64,000 nt of DNA, taken from NCBI GenBank assembly GCA_005765155.1, contig VCCP01000001.1, positions 4,030,001-4,094,000 on the forward strand, given 5' to 3'. The position numbers and the translations under genes were made by a program. The notes beneath the pieces were generated by a model. It saw only the letters and a list, made by a program, of their open reading frames with translations. It was not told where the DNA came from and did not search any database. This DNA comes from Zelopaecilomyces penicillatus (Eukaryota; Ascomycota; Sordariomycetes; Hypocreales; Pseudodiploosporaceae). This document shows positions 48,519 to 61,540 of the stretch, in pieces. Each line of letters starts with the position of its first letter. Positions within the stretch are counted from its first letter, which is position 1.

Positions 48519-51500
48519 CTTAATTCGTATATGCATCTGGAATCCAAAGCAATTCAAATTTGCGGCATGTCGTATCGCCAGCTTTTCAAAATCTAGAGCA
48601 AGATCAAGCTCGGTCTTCGCCAACTGAACTTTTCTCCCATGGAATCTCATCGTTTGACGCATGACACTGCGGGGGGTTGTCCATGTTACAGCCTTCAGCA
48701 TCCAGATAAATTAGGCTGATATTGGTTTCTATAATGCCCGAGGTTGGCAGAAACGCAGTGACTCCTTAACGCCAGCCAGCATGGGAAGCGAGCCGCAATC
48801 AACGAACGATTATATCGGCATTTGTTTATACATGTTCAAGCAAACTCTATCTGTGTCCGCCAACGAGTGCCGGTGTAAATGATGCCCAAATGATGCAAAC
48901 CGTCCAGCGAACCCAACGAGTTAGTTACCTACCTACCAATTTTCAGGTGTCAAATAATATAATCACTGCCAGCACACACGGCGGAGGACTTTGTTTGACA
49001 ATAATCCCAACCGGCCTGACGTAGCATTGGCGTTTTCGTACCTTGCACCATGGAAGTCGCACAACACACTCACACACACATCGCACACGCAGGTACAAGC
49101 AACTTTGGGAGAGCCCCCCCCCAGCAAACTCAGGATGCCGAGTATTATGAAAGGAAGCAAGCAAGCAGAAACCCAGAGACCCGCTCCGCGACAAGTACAA
49201 GCCACAGAGTTGATGCTGTTTGACGCCGAATGCTGCGACACTGGACAGGGCCGGCCCCCCCACCCCCTGGCCTCCTCCTGGTCTGTTACGCCTTCTCCTG
49301 GTTGTCCCTGGCCCACGGCCATAGTCGAGGCATCTAATGTCACATAAACGGCCAAAACGAGACCGTGGTCTTGCACGCAGGACGAACCTGCCGGCAGTCT
49401 CGGGGGTGCAGGTTCTCTCGTTTTGCCCACTTCAAAAATCCACGGCGTCAACCATCCCTCCCCTCCTGGTGACGACATGGAGCAAGCTTGAGGACGGTTC
49501 CCTCTGCCGAAAGCTGTTTGGAACAGTGAAGTTGGGGGTTAGGATGGGACTGTGATTGGGAAATCGGACAGCCTGCGAGCCCATGAGCATGAGGCCAAGA
49601 AATGCGGAGTACCTAGTTGCTGCTGGCTGATGCCATGTTCCATTTGATGCTTCAAGTTCCATGGGCCAGCATGCCCTCTCACGATGCTTCTAATGCACCA
49701 CACACAACCCCCTGTATATTTGCAACTGATACATTGCAACTGTACTTATTGCCTTGTAGTGAACAGGATATTCGCCCTTTGGGGATAGCCAAAGACGACA
49801 GGAGACTTGGCCAAGGTGTATCGTGTAAGGTGTTGTTTCGATGATGATAATTATCTGGTTGGCAGTATTCGGCAACACATGCTATCCATCAGCTATCAGC
49901 GCTCCAATATCAGGTAATTATTGCTCTTGGATCTCGGGGGCTGTCGCCCTCTGTAAAAGCCCTGATGGGTCATATTACAGCTTTAGGTATCCAGTGTACA
50001 GGGTGTGTACAGGGCGTGCATACACGCTGTAGCGGCTCGCCAGGCCCGGCCTCCCTCCCCCACCAGTGCCACCGGCGCCACCACCACCACCACCACCACC
50101 ACTATCCACCACCCTTTCATCCCAGGTCTGTAAATTGTAGGACAGTCCGTCGTCCCCTGTAAGTAAAACGGATAGGATAGCTGAGGTGTCATTATGAGGC
50201 AGCCTGGTCCTCTTCAATGGCCCTCTAATGCACGCCACATCCCATGGCTATTTGCTTGCTTGCTCTGCTCGTCCTTTTCCCGATCTCTTTCTTCTCTTTG
50301 GTTCCCTTCTTCCTAGTCCAGATGCACGCTGCTCGACCCGTCACCTTGGCCCGTCGATAGCGCCACGGAGCACGCAGCACCACTCATTTCCATCAACTCA
50401 TTCTATCCATTCCTTTCTTTTCTCTCTCTCTCCCTCTCGTTATCCCCCCCGGTTGGTTTACCGAGTCATACGTCTCCATTCCAGTCTTTTCCATCAATTG
50501 CGCAGAAGAACCCACCCGCCTGCCCAACGAAATAGTCCGGAAACTATTATTGCCGTACGCACACGCAGACGCACGCACACGCGCACCATCACATTCACAG
50601 TGCAGCCCACTCGCTTCTGCAGCCAGAACGGTACCCTAAGTGACCGGATCACCCCACGCTTTTGCTTTCGAGAAGGGACGAAAGAAGGACCGGTACCTAA
50701 AAATAAAACAGGAAATCAATAATAGAAGCATTCTGTCGGCTGGCCGGGTTGTTTGCGACGCAGAAAGGATAATAGCGAAGCGGGATTCAGCTGGAAGTGC
50801 TACTGCAGTGTTGCTGTTACCGCTGGCAGGCAAACAAACGACCAAGTGACGTGACGAGGTTGACCCTAATCACACACACGCACACCCTGCGCATAGCCTG
50901 GAATCACTACTGCTACTGCTGCTACTCCAGTCTTGTTGATTCTGCTTTCACGAGCTGCACAAACCCTTCTTCTGCTGGACGCACACGGATTATTGAAAAG
51001 TTAAAGGGAAGCATCATCCACCAACAACAAAAAGAAAGGCATCACGTTGGCTGCTTGATTCTGGGAATCGACGCCATCCGTTTCCCGAGCAGCTGGTACG
51101 TGGCTGACGGCGGCATTTTCACCTCGACTCCTGGGTCTGGCTGAGAGATTCCAGGAATACCACACCTCCAACTAGCCCATCACGGGATCGGTCTATCCTA
51201 GCGCCACGTCCCGCCAAGCATCCCAGACACCCATTCTGCACCAGCGCTGCACACAGGCCGTCGGGACTCCTGCACACGCCCAGCCAATACAACAAGTCTG
51301 CTGGTCCAGCCCGACCAGATAAGCGGGGGAACCACCATCCAGCCCGGCCAAGTAATCGCTGCTCTGGCTCGCCGTTGGTGGCTGGCCACTGTTGTCCACT
51401 ACTGTTCCCACTACGGTCTGCTGCCGCGCAATTAAGACTATCCCACTCCCACTCCCCTACTAAGCGCCGAACCCCCGAACCACTTCAGCGGCCACATCCC

Positions 51501-51661
51501 CACAGCGTCGCTCGATTCTCGTCTTCCTCTACCATTTCGCTTCGTCTATCAGCCAGAACTGTCAATCTTTTGCAACATCTGGAGTTGGCACTCTACGATA
51601 AGCTGATTAACATCGGTCGATTGTTGTGCTTCGCGTGAGACTGCGCGCGCAAGCCGAAGCC
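48519..51661. other. NoxR upstream region
   Basis: 3.1 kb between the transposon and noxR with no recognised gene. Contains a TACC microrepeat (48925-48937), a CCA array (50079-50102) and from about 50400 on a pyrimidine- and CA-rich stretch (CTCTCTC near 50427, CACACACGC near 50870) that resembles a long promoter and leader. Open frames on either strand (for example 48963-49478 minus and 50228-50722 plus) are low-complexity readings of these tracts. Confidence 0.45.
50079..50102 (+). repeat. CCA trinucleotide microsatellite
   Basis: Eight CCA units or near-units in the noxR upstream region. Confidence 0.8.
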
Positions 51662-53707
51662 ATGTCACTTAAACAGGTGAGTTTGTTGTCGCTCATTGTG
51701 AAGCACATGCCAGCGAGCAAACCTACATCGCCACCGGTGTCTCGCTTCAAAACTCGATCAACTGCTAACCTGGTCTCGTTCGTGAAATAGGAAATAGAGA
51801 CGTGGGTGGCTGCACTGGGCCGCTACGACAACAATGAGTTTGACGATTCGCTCGCCGAATTCGACAAAATCAACGACACCAGCAAGATCCTCTTCAACAT
51901 GGGTGTCATCCACGCCACACTGGGAGAGCACGAGAAAGCTGTACGTTGTAATCACACTTTTTGGATGCCTACCCACCACTTTTCCGTGAACCCCCGAGTG
52001 CATCTATTGCACACGCTGGCGAGTGATTTTGCTAACTCGACGTCTGCTAGGTCGAATGCTATCAACGAGCGATCCGACTAGACCAGTATCTTGCTGTCGC
52101 CTACTTCCAGCAAGGAGTTTCCAACTTCCTGCTAGGCGACTTTGAGGAAGCGTTGGCCAACTTCAACGATACCCTACTGTACCTGCGAGGCAATGCCATG
52201 ATTGATTATGCGCAGCTGGGGCTTCTCTTCAAGCTGTACTCGTGCGAGGTGCTCTTCAACCGAGGCCTGTGCTACATCTATCTGCAACAGAAGGATGCAG
52301 GTATGCAGGATCTGTCATACGCCTTGAAAGAAAAGGTAGTGGAGGATCACAACGTCATTGACGAGGCTATCCGAGAAGAGGCAGAGGTTTGTACTCACCC
52401 GCAATGCCGCCTTTGGCGATAGCATTTTGACTTGGGAGGGGGACTCACCTTACTTACACGTTTCCAGGGCTACACTGTCTTCTCCATCCCCGTGGGCGTT
52501 GTCTACCGACCGAACGAGGCCAAGGTGCGGAATCTCAAGACCAAGGACTACTTGGGCAAGGCAAGATTGGTGGCGGCTTCGGATCGCTCCAATGCCTTTA
52601 CTGGCTTCGCTGGTGCTGAGATGAAAAATGTGAGTAGCCCACTGACCTGTTTACCATTTGCTTTGGCTCATCACAGTTGTATGTAGGCTGTTATCGAGGC
52701 CAAGGATGATCGGCCCACTGACAATATTTCGTTTGCGGCAACCAACCTCGTCAAGCCTGGCATCCAATCCCGAAGACAGCAATCGGAACCGCCAATCAAC
52801 CGCAATGTCTTCCCACCAACACCGCCTCCGGAGACCGACCGCCCCACCCGCGGGGCATCCGTTCGCAGCAATGCATCAAAGGCTCCTGCTAAGCTCAGCA
52901 TCCAAACGCAAGACCTCAATCGGAAATATGAAAAGGCAGGTTCGCCACAAGACCGACTGAGGCCCACGCGGTCCGCGTCAGAGAGACCGTCAAGAGGATT
53001 CTCTTCTAGGGAAGTGACGCCCATCCAGAGGCGCCCAACTGTGACCATCGAAGAGGAGGAGGCATACCCGAGTGATGTCTATGACATGTATGGCGGTGGT
53101 GCAAGGGAAGCAAGAAACTCTAGAGGAAGCAGACAGCAGGGACGTATGAGGCAACCTCAGCGATACATCGAGGAAGAGGAGGAGGGTTCCGACTATGACG
53201 ATGGTTCCCTCGAGGACTTTGAGATGGTGACTAACACCCGCCGCGGTCCTGGTTCCATGTCCGGGTCATCACGAGCAACATCACGCAGACCTGAGGTGCG
53301 CAAGATCCGCGTCAAGGTCCACGCCGAAGATGTCCGGTATATCATGGTAGGCACAGCCATTGAGTTTCCCGACCTGGTAGATCGTGTTCGAGACAAGTTC
53401 GGCATCCGACGCAGATTCAAGATCAAGATCAAGGACGAAGATGTTCCAGACGGTGACATGATCACAATGGGCGACCAGGATGACCTCGATATGGCGATAA
53501 TGAGTTCCAAGGACTTGGCCAAGAAACAAAGGCAGGACATTGGCAAGATGGAGGTGAGTTCCCAAACCCTTGTATACTTATCCACTCTACCCCCCCTTAC
53601 GAGCCGTCTCCTCTCCTCTAAGTAACGCGAGGGGCGGTCGGGAAACAAGTGCGAGGCCATGTGCGCTAACAAAAAGTTTTGCTTAGATTTGGATTGTCGA
53701 AATTTAG
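51662..53707 (+). CDS. noxR: NADPH oxidase regulator NoxR (p67phox-like)
   Basis: Exons 51662-51676 (five codons, MSLKQ), 51791-51940, 52051-52386, 52468-52629, 52687-53553 and 53687-53707 (IWIVEI); 516 residues; introns 114, 110, 81, 57 and 133 nt, all phase 0. The N-terminal half is a TPR array (DDSLAEFDKI, ILFNMGVIHATLGEHEKA, VAYFQQGVSNFLLGDFEEAL, LFNRGLCYIYLQQKDAGMQDL), the Rac-binding surface in p67phox. YTVFSIPVGVVYRP is the activation region, with a disordered Pro/Ser middle (PPTPPPETDRP). The C-terminus has a PB1 domain (KIRVKVHAEDVRYIMVG to IKIKDEDVPDGDMITMGDQ). In Epichloë, Magnaporthe and others NoxR activates NoxA/NoxB with Rac and binds Cdc24 through PB1, controlling hyphal growth, fusion and host penetration. 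Confidence 0.95.
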
Positions 53708-55239
53708 ACTTGACGGCTATATACCCCTCGACGTCTCAATGGGCGTTTTGAGCCGTGGACGACCTGATGACGAAGTAATGCTTCTCAGTTTCCTTTTGCT
53801 TTATTATTGGTTGCCATTACTTTTATGTACTCGCCTTTTCGCAACCACTCCTTTCAGTATGGAGCAGTGTGGCGCGCAGAGTACAGCAACATGGGCCCTG
53901 GCGCCGCACAGTATTTTCTTTTAGACTTTCATTTCCTGATATCTATATTTTGAGCATGTAGAGCTGCGGGCATTATAAGGGAACGGTGGGAGAGGATACT
54001 CCCAAGAAAGCGCATGTGTGTGGGTTTTTTCCTCTGGTTCTTATTGGGCGCCTTGGGTAACCATTCCCTTGGCTGCAAGCATTTGAGCTGGTTATCTCAT
54101 TTGACGGAGCGATATTTTCTTTTCAGACAACTTTGTCTCACTATTTTGCCGTCGCTGTCGTTTACCTCCCCGCCTCTGTTTACCCTATAGGAGTGCTGGC
54201 TTCACCCTGTGGGAGGGGACGATGACGACGTTTTTACCACCTTTTTATTCTATTTTTTTACTGTATTTTGACTGGATAGGTGAGATGCCTGGGTTGGGGC
54301 GACGATGTGGGTGGGGATGGCAACATTGGAATGAATATGTCAGACTTGGTGGATTTCAATGTGTCGATTGATGTTTGGGGTGAATGAGGGGGAAAGATGA
54401 AGATGAAGTTTGCAAAGTTGGTGACGTACATAACTAAGTTAGATAGCACTCAGATGGGCAGTATCACTACAATCGAAGCCATGGAAAAAAAGACAAACTC
54501 GCGTCCCAAGCTCCCAGCATACCTGTAAACCTTGGTAAATGCACGACGACATTACAGCCATGCAAGCCGTTGTTGATCTCCTGCATGTCTCTGAGGCTGT
54601 TGTCTGCTAATACCGTGTCTATGAGAAAGTGGTTTCTGAGATTATGTTCCACATGCGCTCACTCACTAACTTGCAGGCAACTGCATTCGCTTAAGATTGT
54701 GTGACGTGCTCTTGTGAAAGGGAGGTGGGTGATTTTTCTTAGTGTGAGATGTACGGAACCAACGGCAGGAGTACTGTAAGAAGAGGGAGGACGGATGACA
54801 GTATGAAGTGGGTTGGATAAGGGAGAGGAGAGAGATGAAGGAATCGAGTTGAGATGAGTTTCTGTGTATGTTTCTGTGTGTGTGATATAGTACAATGATT
54901 GCTGAGTTATCCCAGAAACTGCTAATATCACTCACTGTGTAGGTAGCCCAATACTTCAATATTCTGTCTATTGATCGGTTAAGCACATGTCTGTTTGGTG
55001 TAATAATATCTAGCCCTACAAGGCTCCCAAAGTCCCGGGACGCGGGCGCGCAGTCGGCAGTTGGACAGCCCTTGTTTGAGGTTTGAGACAACAACAACAA
55101 CAAACCATTCCAATGGGATGGCCGCTCTAGGTAACTCTCAATTAGAGCATCCCTTGCCCTTTTTGGACCTGGCAGTGGGTAACCATGAATGCAAGGACTT
55201 TTAATTACCAATACATGCACACATACAGATTAAGAGTTG

Positions 55240-55260
55240 TTGATGATGATGATGATGATG
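55240..55260 (+). repeat. TGA trinucleotide microsatellite
   Basis: Seven tandem TGA units in non-coding sequence. Confidence 0.85.
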
Positions 55261-56703
55261 GGGTCCACAATGCTTTGTGTTGGAGCAGACAGCTATATTA
55301 CCGTAAATTGCGAGGGATAGATGGGACTTTTTTTTGGTCATCGGGATTCGGGGACTACATGTTGATTAATTAACTTGTGAGTGTAAGAGGGGGGTTGGAC
55401 TCGGGAACTGCAGTTCCGTTCGGATTGCGTTCATGTTTAGCTTTGGTTGTTGGCTTTATGGAATAGCTTTTTGCTGATGTGCTTCGAGTGATGGACTAAA
55501 CAGCCGATCCCAAGCTTTCTAGTAGCCCAGCCAGCCAACTTCTGGTTCAACCTCCACAGTGCCTTGAATAATTGTTCTTACAACTCTTCTTCTCCTAAAT
55601 TCCAGTCTAGGGCGGGGCTGAGGAATGCAGCATTGTCATGATGTTAATGATATCAAATGATAATAGTGCTGGTGCCTTGATTATTCAACCAGGTTTAGGT
55701 CTACTGTAATGTAGTTGCAAAAGCTTACGCGAGGATAACCATCGTCGATGGGATGGGGGGTGGACCTTATTATGCCTCCATTTCTGGAACCTGGGATTGC
55801 CTTGTTTGGATTGGTATTCTGCTCAGGCACAGAGAGAAACATACCTTGATAGCAATGAAATGTAGTGACGACACAAGTGCTCACCAAGGTAAACTCACTC
55901 ACTCACTTACTCACTTACTCACATTACACACATACCCATTGTACTCACCCTCTTATTCATCCACGTTTTCATACCATCCCCACGTTTTCCATCCCCCTGG
56001 TAACATTTTAGACGCGCTGCATTACCCAATCGCCAGCGCGCGCCAGAATCGCCAACAGAATAAAGAATGTCACAAACACAATGAAAAAAGAAACGACATA
56101 GAAAACGGCCCAAATCAAAAGTAAGCAAATGCCTGCAATGAACACTACCTGCCAAACTATGCAGCTGCCGCTGATGATCGCTGCGTGCCGATGGGTGAGT
56201 GGGGTGGGAACCGGAGGAACGCGTCGCCTAGCATTGTCGATCGTACCTAGATTAAGTGCTGATATTTACCTAGCTAGGTAGGTAGGTGATTAGATGGCCT
56301 TTGTCTCACCAAACGAATGAGAAAGATAGATAAACCCAGCCAGTCAGCCAGAAATTATCGCGCGCGTCTCCGCAATCTGAGACGTGGGGTGGGTATCATG
56401 CCATGTAGATCATCGAATTGAACGGGGTTGTGTTCACTTTCCAGAGGGCTTCCTTCACCCTTTCTGGCCTGTGCATCTTCCCTTTTTCGCAGATCTCTCC
56501 CATCACTTGCGCCCGTTGCCCCAAACTCCCACGTTTCTCTCCCTCCCTATCTCTATTCCTGCTCACAAGCTGCGGCCGTGACCTCCAATCAGAGTTAATC
56601 AGCCGAAGACACGAGTGCATAGGCATTTGCCCCGAGTTCTGCCAACGAACCAGTCTTCTTCGTGAGCTATGCTACCTCGTCATTCGTGCACGAAAAGGGT
56701 TAG

Positions 56704-56705
<2 letters not shown>

Positions 56706-56740
<35 letters not shown>

Positions 56741-56744
56741 TCTC
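56706..56744 (+). repeat. CT dinucleotide microsatellite
   Basis: About 39 bp of TC/CT with one interruption (CACTC). Confidence 0.85.
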
Positions 56745-58060
56745 ATCTATCTTGGGTAGTTTGTAAATTAGCGCCGTGCCTGTCCAGCCAGGGAGAAAAG
56801 AGCCGCAAAAATACGACTCTGAGTAGTGAGATATTGACAAGGGAGTGAGCGATCCAAAGCACCAACAAACACGTTGGATGGCACAATCAAGCCAGGGGTT
56901 TCCTCCAATCCACACCTACTCCTTCCTTTCTCCCACTCTGGCTTTCTCGAAATTGCAACTCCATCAAATTTGTCTTCCTTTCTGAGCCAAACATGGGCGC
57001 CCACGGTGTTTGTCACTAAACTAAAGCTTGGGCACTATATAAAAACTGAAACCTAGATCTCTGCCAGTCGCCGGTTATTATATCTAGGTAATCACAACGA
57101 GACAGACAACTTCTTCAGCTGTGTATATGTGTGTGTGTGGGTGTGTGCTCTTGCGTTTTTTGTAGATCTTCCATCTCCCTCACAGGGATTCTTTATCGCT
57201 CTGCCCGGGCTCTCTGTAGCGTAGTCCTGCGGTGAGCCAAACTTTTCCCGTGCGTTCTTTGCTCCTTTCAGAGAGGGATATCCCCGAATGGCACTTCTTA
57301 ATCTCACTTCGCTGAGCATTCCTAGCCGGCGGCAGCGTGACATCACTTCTCTTCCTAATTGAGATGTCCCAGTTGAAGATCCCCAAAAGGTTATCTGCGT
57401 AGAAGAGAGTACAAGCAACTGTCAAGAGAGGAGGATGAGGAGGGCCAAGACGGGAGTGGCGCTTCGGGACCTGAATGACGTTCTGACGTCGTTCCCCTGA
57501 CGAACCAGTCAAAGCTCTGCGACGAGCTATTGCCTAGTCCGCCCATGACAGCTCAATCCACCTCGCCCTCGTTGTAGACAATATTACATACCAGACCATG
57601 GCCGGCCGATCTCCCCCCTTGAGATGATGTTGGTCTACCTGTGCTGTGTAGAGAGCCGATCGGTTTGGATGGAGGGCCCCGTTTTCTGACTGTACTCAGA
57701 AACCCAGACATTGTTTTGCAAGCTCTGGTCCGTGTCGCCGATGATCACTGGATCCCTTTTCCAAACGCCGATCATTACCCCCAGCCTCATGAGATCATGC
57801 CATATCCATCTTTCGCTTGATGGGTATCCTCAATGTTGCTCTCTCGATAATATAATAGAGCGCTTGTTCGTCCTCCAAACCTATTACCTATTCTTTTCCT
57901 CAGTGTGCCTCCCCCATCAGCTCAACTAACCCAGCAGCTTGAGAAGATCATCATTCACCGTCGACCTCCTCAGCAATTCTATATTACAGTCTCTCTCTCT
58001 TGACAATCTTGCCCATTCGCTTCTCAAGTTCCAACTCCAGTACCACTCTCAACCTTCACA

Positions 58061-58776
58061 ATGGCCAAATTCGCCTTTCTCCTCGTTTCCGTTGCGGCTC
58101 TCGCAGCAGCTTTTCCTGCCAATTACAATACGACCACTTCCACTGGCGCTTCTGTCATCGCCAGAGGACTAAACTCCACAAATACCCATTTCGTCGTGGC
58201 CAGGGGCACAAACTCCACCAATGCCCCCGTCGTCGTGGCCAGGGGCTTGAACACAACCGATGTTGAGTCAAAACGCAACGTCATGGACGCTTGGAGGTCG
58301 ACTCACTTGTCTCGACGACATGCCAACTCAACACAAGCCCGTGTGCCATCAAACAAAGTGGCTCGCAGTCATCACACGACCGCTGATGCCATTGCCTCAG
58401 CCAGCCTCTCGCGCAGAACTCTTCCCGTCTTTGGCAAAAAGACCGCAACCAACTCCACAGTTGAGGCTCGTGGCGTTGTCGTCGAGTGTCATGACGCAAA
58501 AAACTCTACAAGATCTCCCTCGTCTCATGATATGGCCACAGCAATGCTCTCAGCCAGAAACGGAACCACAGCTACCCCCAACCTCAAGAACACTCGAGGC
58601 CCTTATGTCACCCCTCAGGATCGTCATGTCTACCGTGTCACTCCCTCCACATCTAGAAACTCAACTGCTAAAGGTAAGCTGATTCCTACCATCTGAGAGA
58701 ATCCCAGGAGTTGAGATTGACCTCGTTTTTAGCCAGCATTGTGAATGCCCGCAAGGCGACACCCATCCGCTCTTGA
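58061..58776 (+). CDS. Small secreted, repeat-bearing, heavily N-glycosylatable protein, unrecognised
   Basis: Exons 58061-58673 and 58733-58776 (59-nt GT-AG intron), 218 residues; reading through the intron would instead stop after 211 residues. Residues 1-20 are a clear signal peptide (MAKFAFLLVSVAALAAAFPA). Then come three near-repeats of about 12-14 residues: VIARGLNSTN (32-41), VVARGTNSTN (46-55) and VVARGLNTTD (58-67). A second, looser motif recurs as STHLSRRHANST, ASASLSRRTLP and TAMLSARNGTT. Nine N-x-S/T sequons and dibasic pairs at 71-72, 85-86, 118-119 and 126-127 (possible Kex2 sites) are visible; only one Cys (143). It is basic and has no recognised domain. Good start context (CACAATGGCC). 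It could be a cell-wall or matrix glycoprotein, or a precursor cut into peptides; function unknown. Confidence 0.75.
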
Positions 58777-59422
58777 AAGGTGTTCAAATATTTCGAAAAT
58801 TCTTTGGTGGTTAAAGTCAAATTATTGAGCACTGTATAATACCAAGCTATCAGTTCTGGAAGAGCTTTTCAGCGTGCAATCATGTCGCCGATCGAACAAA
58901 AGGGAAACACGGGAGGACAACTGGAACCCATTCCATTCTATGGCCTGTTTGTTTTAACCCTCTGGAAGGGCAAAATGTGTCCAAAAGGACACGATTGACG
59001 AAAGTCTCAAAATGGTGGATGCAATGAAATTAGGATCTTAAATCCACGTACAACACGTACTCAAATTAATACAATCTCTTTTGTTCGGCACATCACTGCT
59101 CGAACAATTCTTTTCTTTTTTCAAACGGATGATAACCAGCCGACCGGTTTCTATGTGTGATATTGTGTTGTTACAATTGAGTTGAATACTTGTTGGTCGT
59201 GTGTCGCATTACAGAACGCTGTCTGCACGTACTGAGCCTCTTTTCGTCGTTACCGCCTTCGCCTTTCCTCCTCTTGTTGTCTGCAGTGGTGCTTGTAAAT
59301 ACAGCAATTGCCGCTGAGCTGATAATAGAAGCTGGCCGGCACTGGGGCTAAAATCATTGTAGCCTCTACTGCAGGCTGTGCTAACATTATTCGTCGTCTA
59401 GCTGAGGTTTTGCTGATCATCA
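58777..59422. other. Convergent intergenic region
   Basis: About 650 bp between the secreted-protein gene and the 3' end of the glutamyl-tRNA synthetase gene; both 3'-UTRs must lie here. No gene seen. Confidence 0.5.
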
Positions 59423-61540
59423 TTAAACTTGAGGCATACTTCTGACGACGTTGAGCCGATATTTCCATTCATCTTTACCAAGGAGCATGAACATCCGAGA
59501 GCTGCTCTGCGAGACAACGTCTTCGCCTCCAGCACCAATGAGCCTCAACACATTATGCGCCGTAAGTTGATCGATCCCCTGAGGCTCTGTCTTTGCCAAA
59601 AGTGCCTTCATGACTTGGGTCCCGTCGCCATCCCAATCTGCGTTCTCCTCAATAACCTCGTCAAGAGCAATGAAAATTCGTCGGTCAGGCTCAGATACTG
59701 ACAGAGAGGCTTGATAGTGGTTGATTGGGACGCGCCAGAATAGATACGGGTGCTGAAGAATGAGGTTTGTGAGGGACTGAAACCCCTTTTTCGATGCAAG
59801 TATATTGTACAAATAAGAACCCTTTCCGGCATTGTCTAGCGTCAATGCAGGAACGAGTTCCAAGGGGCCCAGCCAGGATTTTGTAGCCAGGACCTCAGCA
59901 TTTGGATCATCACCCGCTGTGATGGATTCGATTTCACGCAGCATAGGCTTCGTCAAGTGCTGTTCAACGAGAATGCTTTCCTTTTCGGGCAGTTCAGTCA
60001 AGGGATTCGACAATATTGAGTCGCGGTACTTGGAGTTGAAGAAGTCTAGTTTTTCAAAGTTGAGCTTGATGCCACCTCTCGTAAACTTGAACGTCAACTT
60101 TGTCTTTAATCAGCGACGTAACCGTATTTATGGCAAAGGTGCAAGCATATCTTACCGCATCAGCCACATCTTCTACATTTCTTGGTGGCTTGACATTGGA
60201 TTTGAACGATGAGCCAAGGTTTGCGAGCCACGCCAACAGGGCCATTGGAAATACGCCGCCATCTCTGTATTTGGATATATTGACACTGTCGTTACGCTTG
60301 CTAAGCTTGCTACCATCGATGTTGACCAAAAGACCAAGGTGAGCAAATGTTGGTGGTTGCCAGCCAAAAGCCTCGTAAAGCGCAATGTGTTTAGGAGTTG
60401 AAATGAGCCATTCCTGATGCGAATTAGGTCAGTATCTCACACAAAACATGAACCATTAGCAGCATACCTCGCCTCGAATAACATGCGTAATCTTCATTAA
60501 ATGATCGTCAACGACATTCGCAAGATGATAGGTTGGGAACCCATCCGTTTTCATTAGGACAAAGTCCTCCTCTTGATCCTTCTTCTGAAACGGCCCATAG
60601 ATGGCATCGCGGAGCTTGGGCCGTCCAAATGAGTCGCCCTTGAAGCGAACGACGTGAGGTTGCCCCTGAGAAGCACGTCTATGTGAATCTGATGAGTCGA
60701 CAGAGCGACACGTCCCAGGATAGACTGTTGGCTTGCCAGCTTCGTGAAGAACACGCTTCTGGGTCTCTAGCTGCTCGGAGGTACAGAAGCAGCGATAGGC
60801 ATGCCCATCATCGAGTAGCTTCTGAACGTGTTCTCTATAGACTGGAAGACGCTCAGACTACTATGGTTTTAGTTTCTAGCCAGACTGCATCTCCTCTATG
60901 GGAGAACATGAGATTCCTTACCTGCCTGTATGGTCCATAAGGTCCGCCTCGATCCGGACCCTCATCCCAGGATAACCCAGCCCACTGAAGGTCACTGATA
61001 AGACGTTCCTCCGCGTCTTTAACGAGACGACTCTGCAGTCTCATCAGCTTCTGCTAGACTCACTGATGACGGTAACTGTCGAACAAGGAGTCCCACCTGG
61101 TCTGTATCCTCTATGCGGAGAATGAAAGCACCTCCATTTGACGCCTTTGCAGCTAGGCTGTTGAACAAGGCTGTCCGGAGAGACCCCAAGTGTAAATAAC
61201 CTGTTGGGGACGGGGCGAAACGAGCCCTAATAGGGAGGTCTGCACTCTGTCCCAGGATTGAGCGAAATGCAATGTCAGCAGAGGACTCGTTGCTCTGTTT
61301 CTGAGCTTTTCCTCTTAGACCTCTTAGCCCTGATGAGAGATTAGACTTTTTTAATGAACCTGTGGTTGTATTGGCAAGCTCTGCCTTTTCAACAGGCAAA
61401 CTTGAACCATTCGAGGCATTGGCCGTCGTTGATGTTACCAATGTCCTGCCATGACGTTGCAGTGGGATAGAGACGGGCAGGCTACGATATGGAGATGCGG
61501 CGACCTTTAACAGCCTCAAACGATGAGCGAGCAATGGCAT
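59423..61540 (-). CDS. MSE1: Mitochondrial glutamyl-tRNA synthetase
   Basis: Exons 61097-61540, 60922-61032, 60468-60857, 60156-60413 and 59423-60103 on the minus strand; introns 64, 64, 54 and 52 nt, all phase 0; 627 residues. The N-terminus is rich in Arg/Leu/Ser with few acids (MPLLAHRLRLLKVAASPYRS), a mitochondrial presequence. The class I catalytic core shows RFAPSPTGYLHLGSLRTALF (HIGH region), FILRIEDTDQ, GPYGPYRQSERL, HVIRGEEWLISTPKH and VNIDGSKLSKRN (KMSKS region), followed by the helical anticodon-binding part. This is the discriminating/non-discriminating bacterial-type GluRS of mitochondria (yeast Mse1), which charges mitochondrial tRNA-Glu. Somewhat longer than yeast Mse1 because of the Ser/Asn-rich leader before the core. 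Confidence 0.95.

Larger units (their letters stand above)
53708..58060. other. Intergenic region
   Basis: 4.35 kb between noxR and the small secreted protein gene; no gene recognised. Includes a TGA array (55240-55260), a TACC/GGTA palindromic microrepeat (56266-56288) and a CT array (56706-56744). From about 57850 to 58060 the plus strand is pyrimidine-rich, a likely leader of the secreted-protein gene. Open frames such as 54666-55220 (minus) show no domain. Confidence 0.45.

Noticed and set aside
48963..49478. 171-codon frame on the minus strand with several Cys
   Set aside because: The Cys/Val-rich part is a reading of a GTGTGTGAGTG-type simple repeat; no signal peptide or domain.
50228..50722. 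164-codon frame on the plus strand upstream of noxR
   Set aside because: Ser/Pro/His/Arg-rich translation of pyrimidine and CA-rich leader sequence; no domain.
50860..50875. ACCCTAA, considered as a telomerase-RNA template
   Set aside because: Too short to be a template of TTAGGG repeats and no supporting structure seen.
54666..55220. 184-codon frame on the minus strand downstream of noxR
   Set aside because: Low-complexity Ser/His/Leu content, no domain, and overlaps simple-sequence DNA (TGA array).
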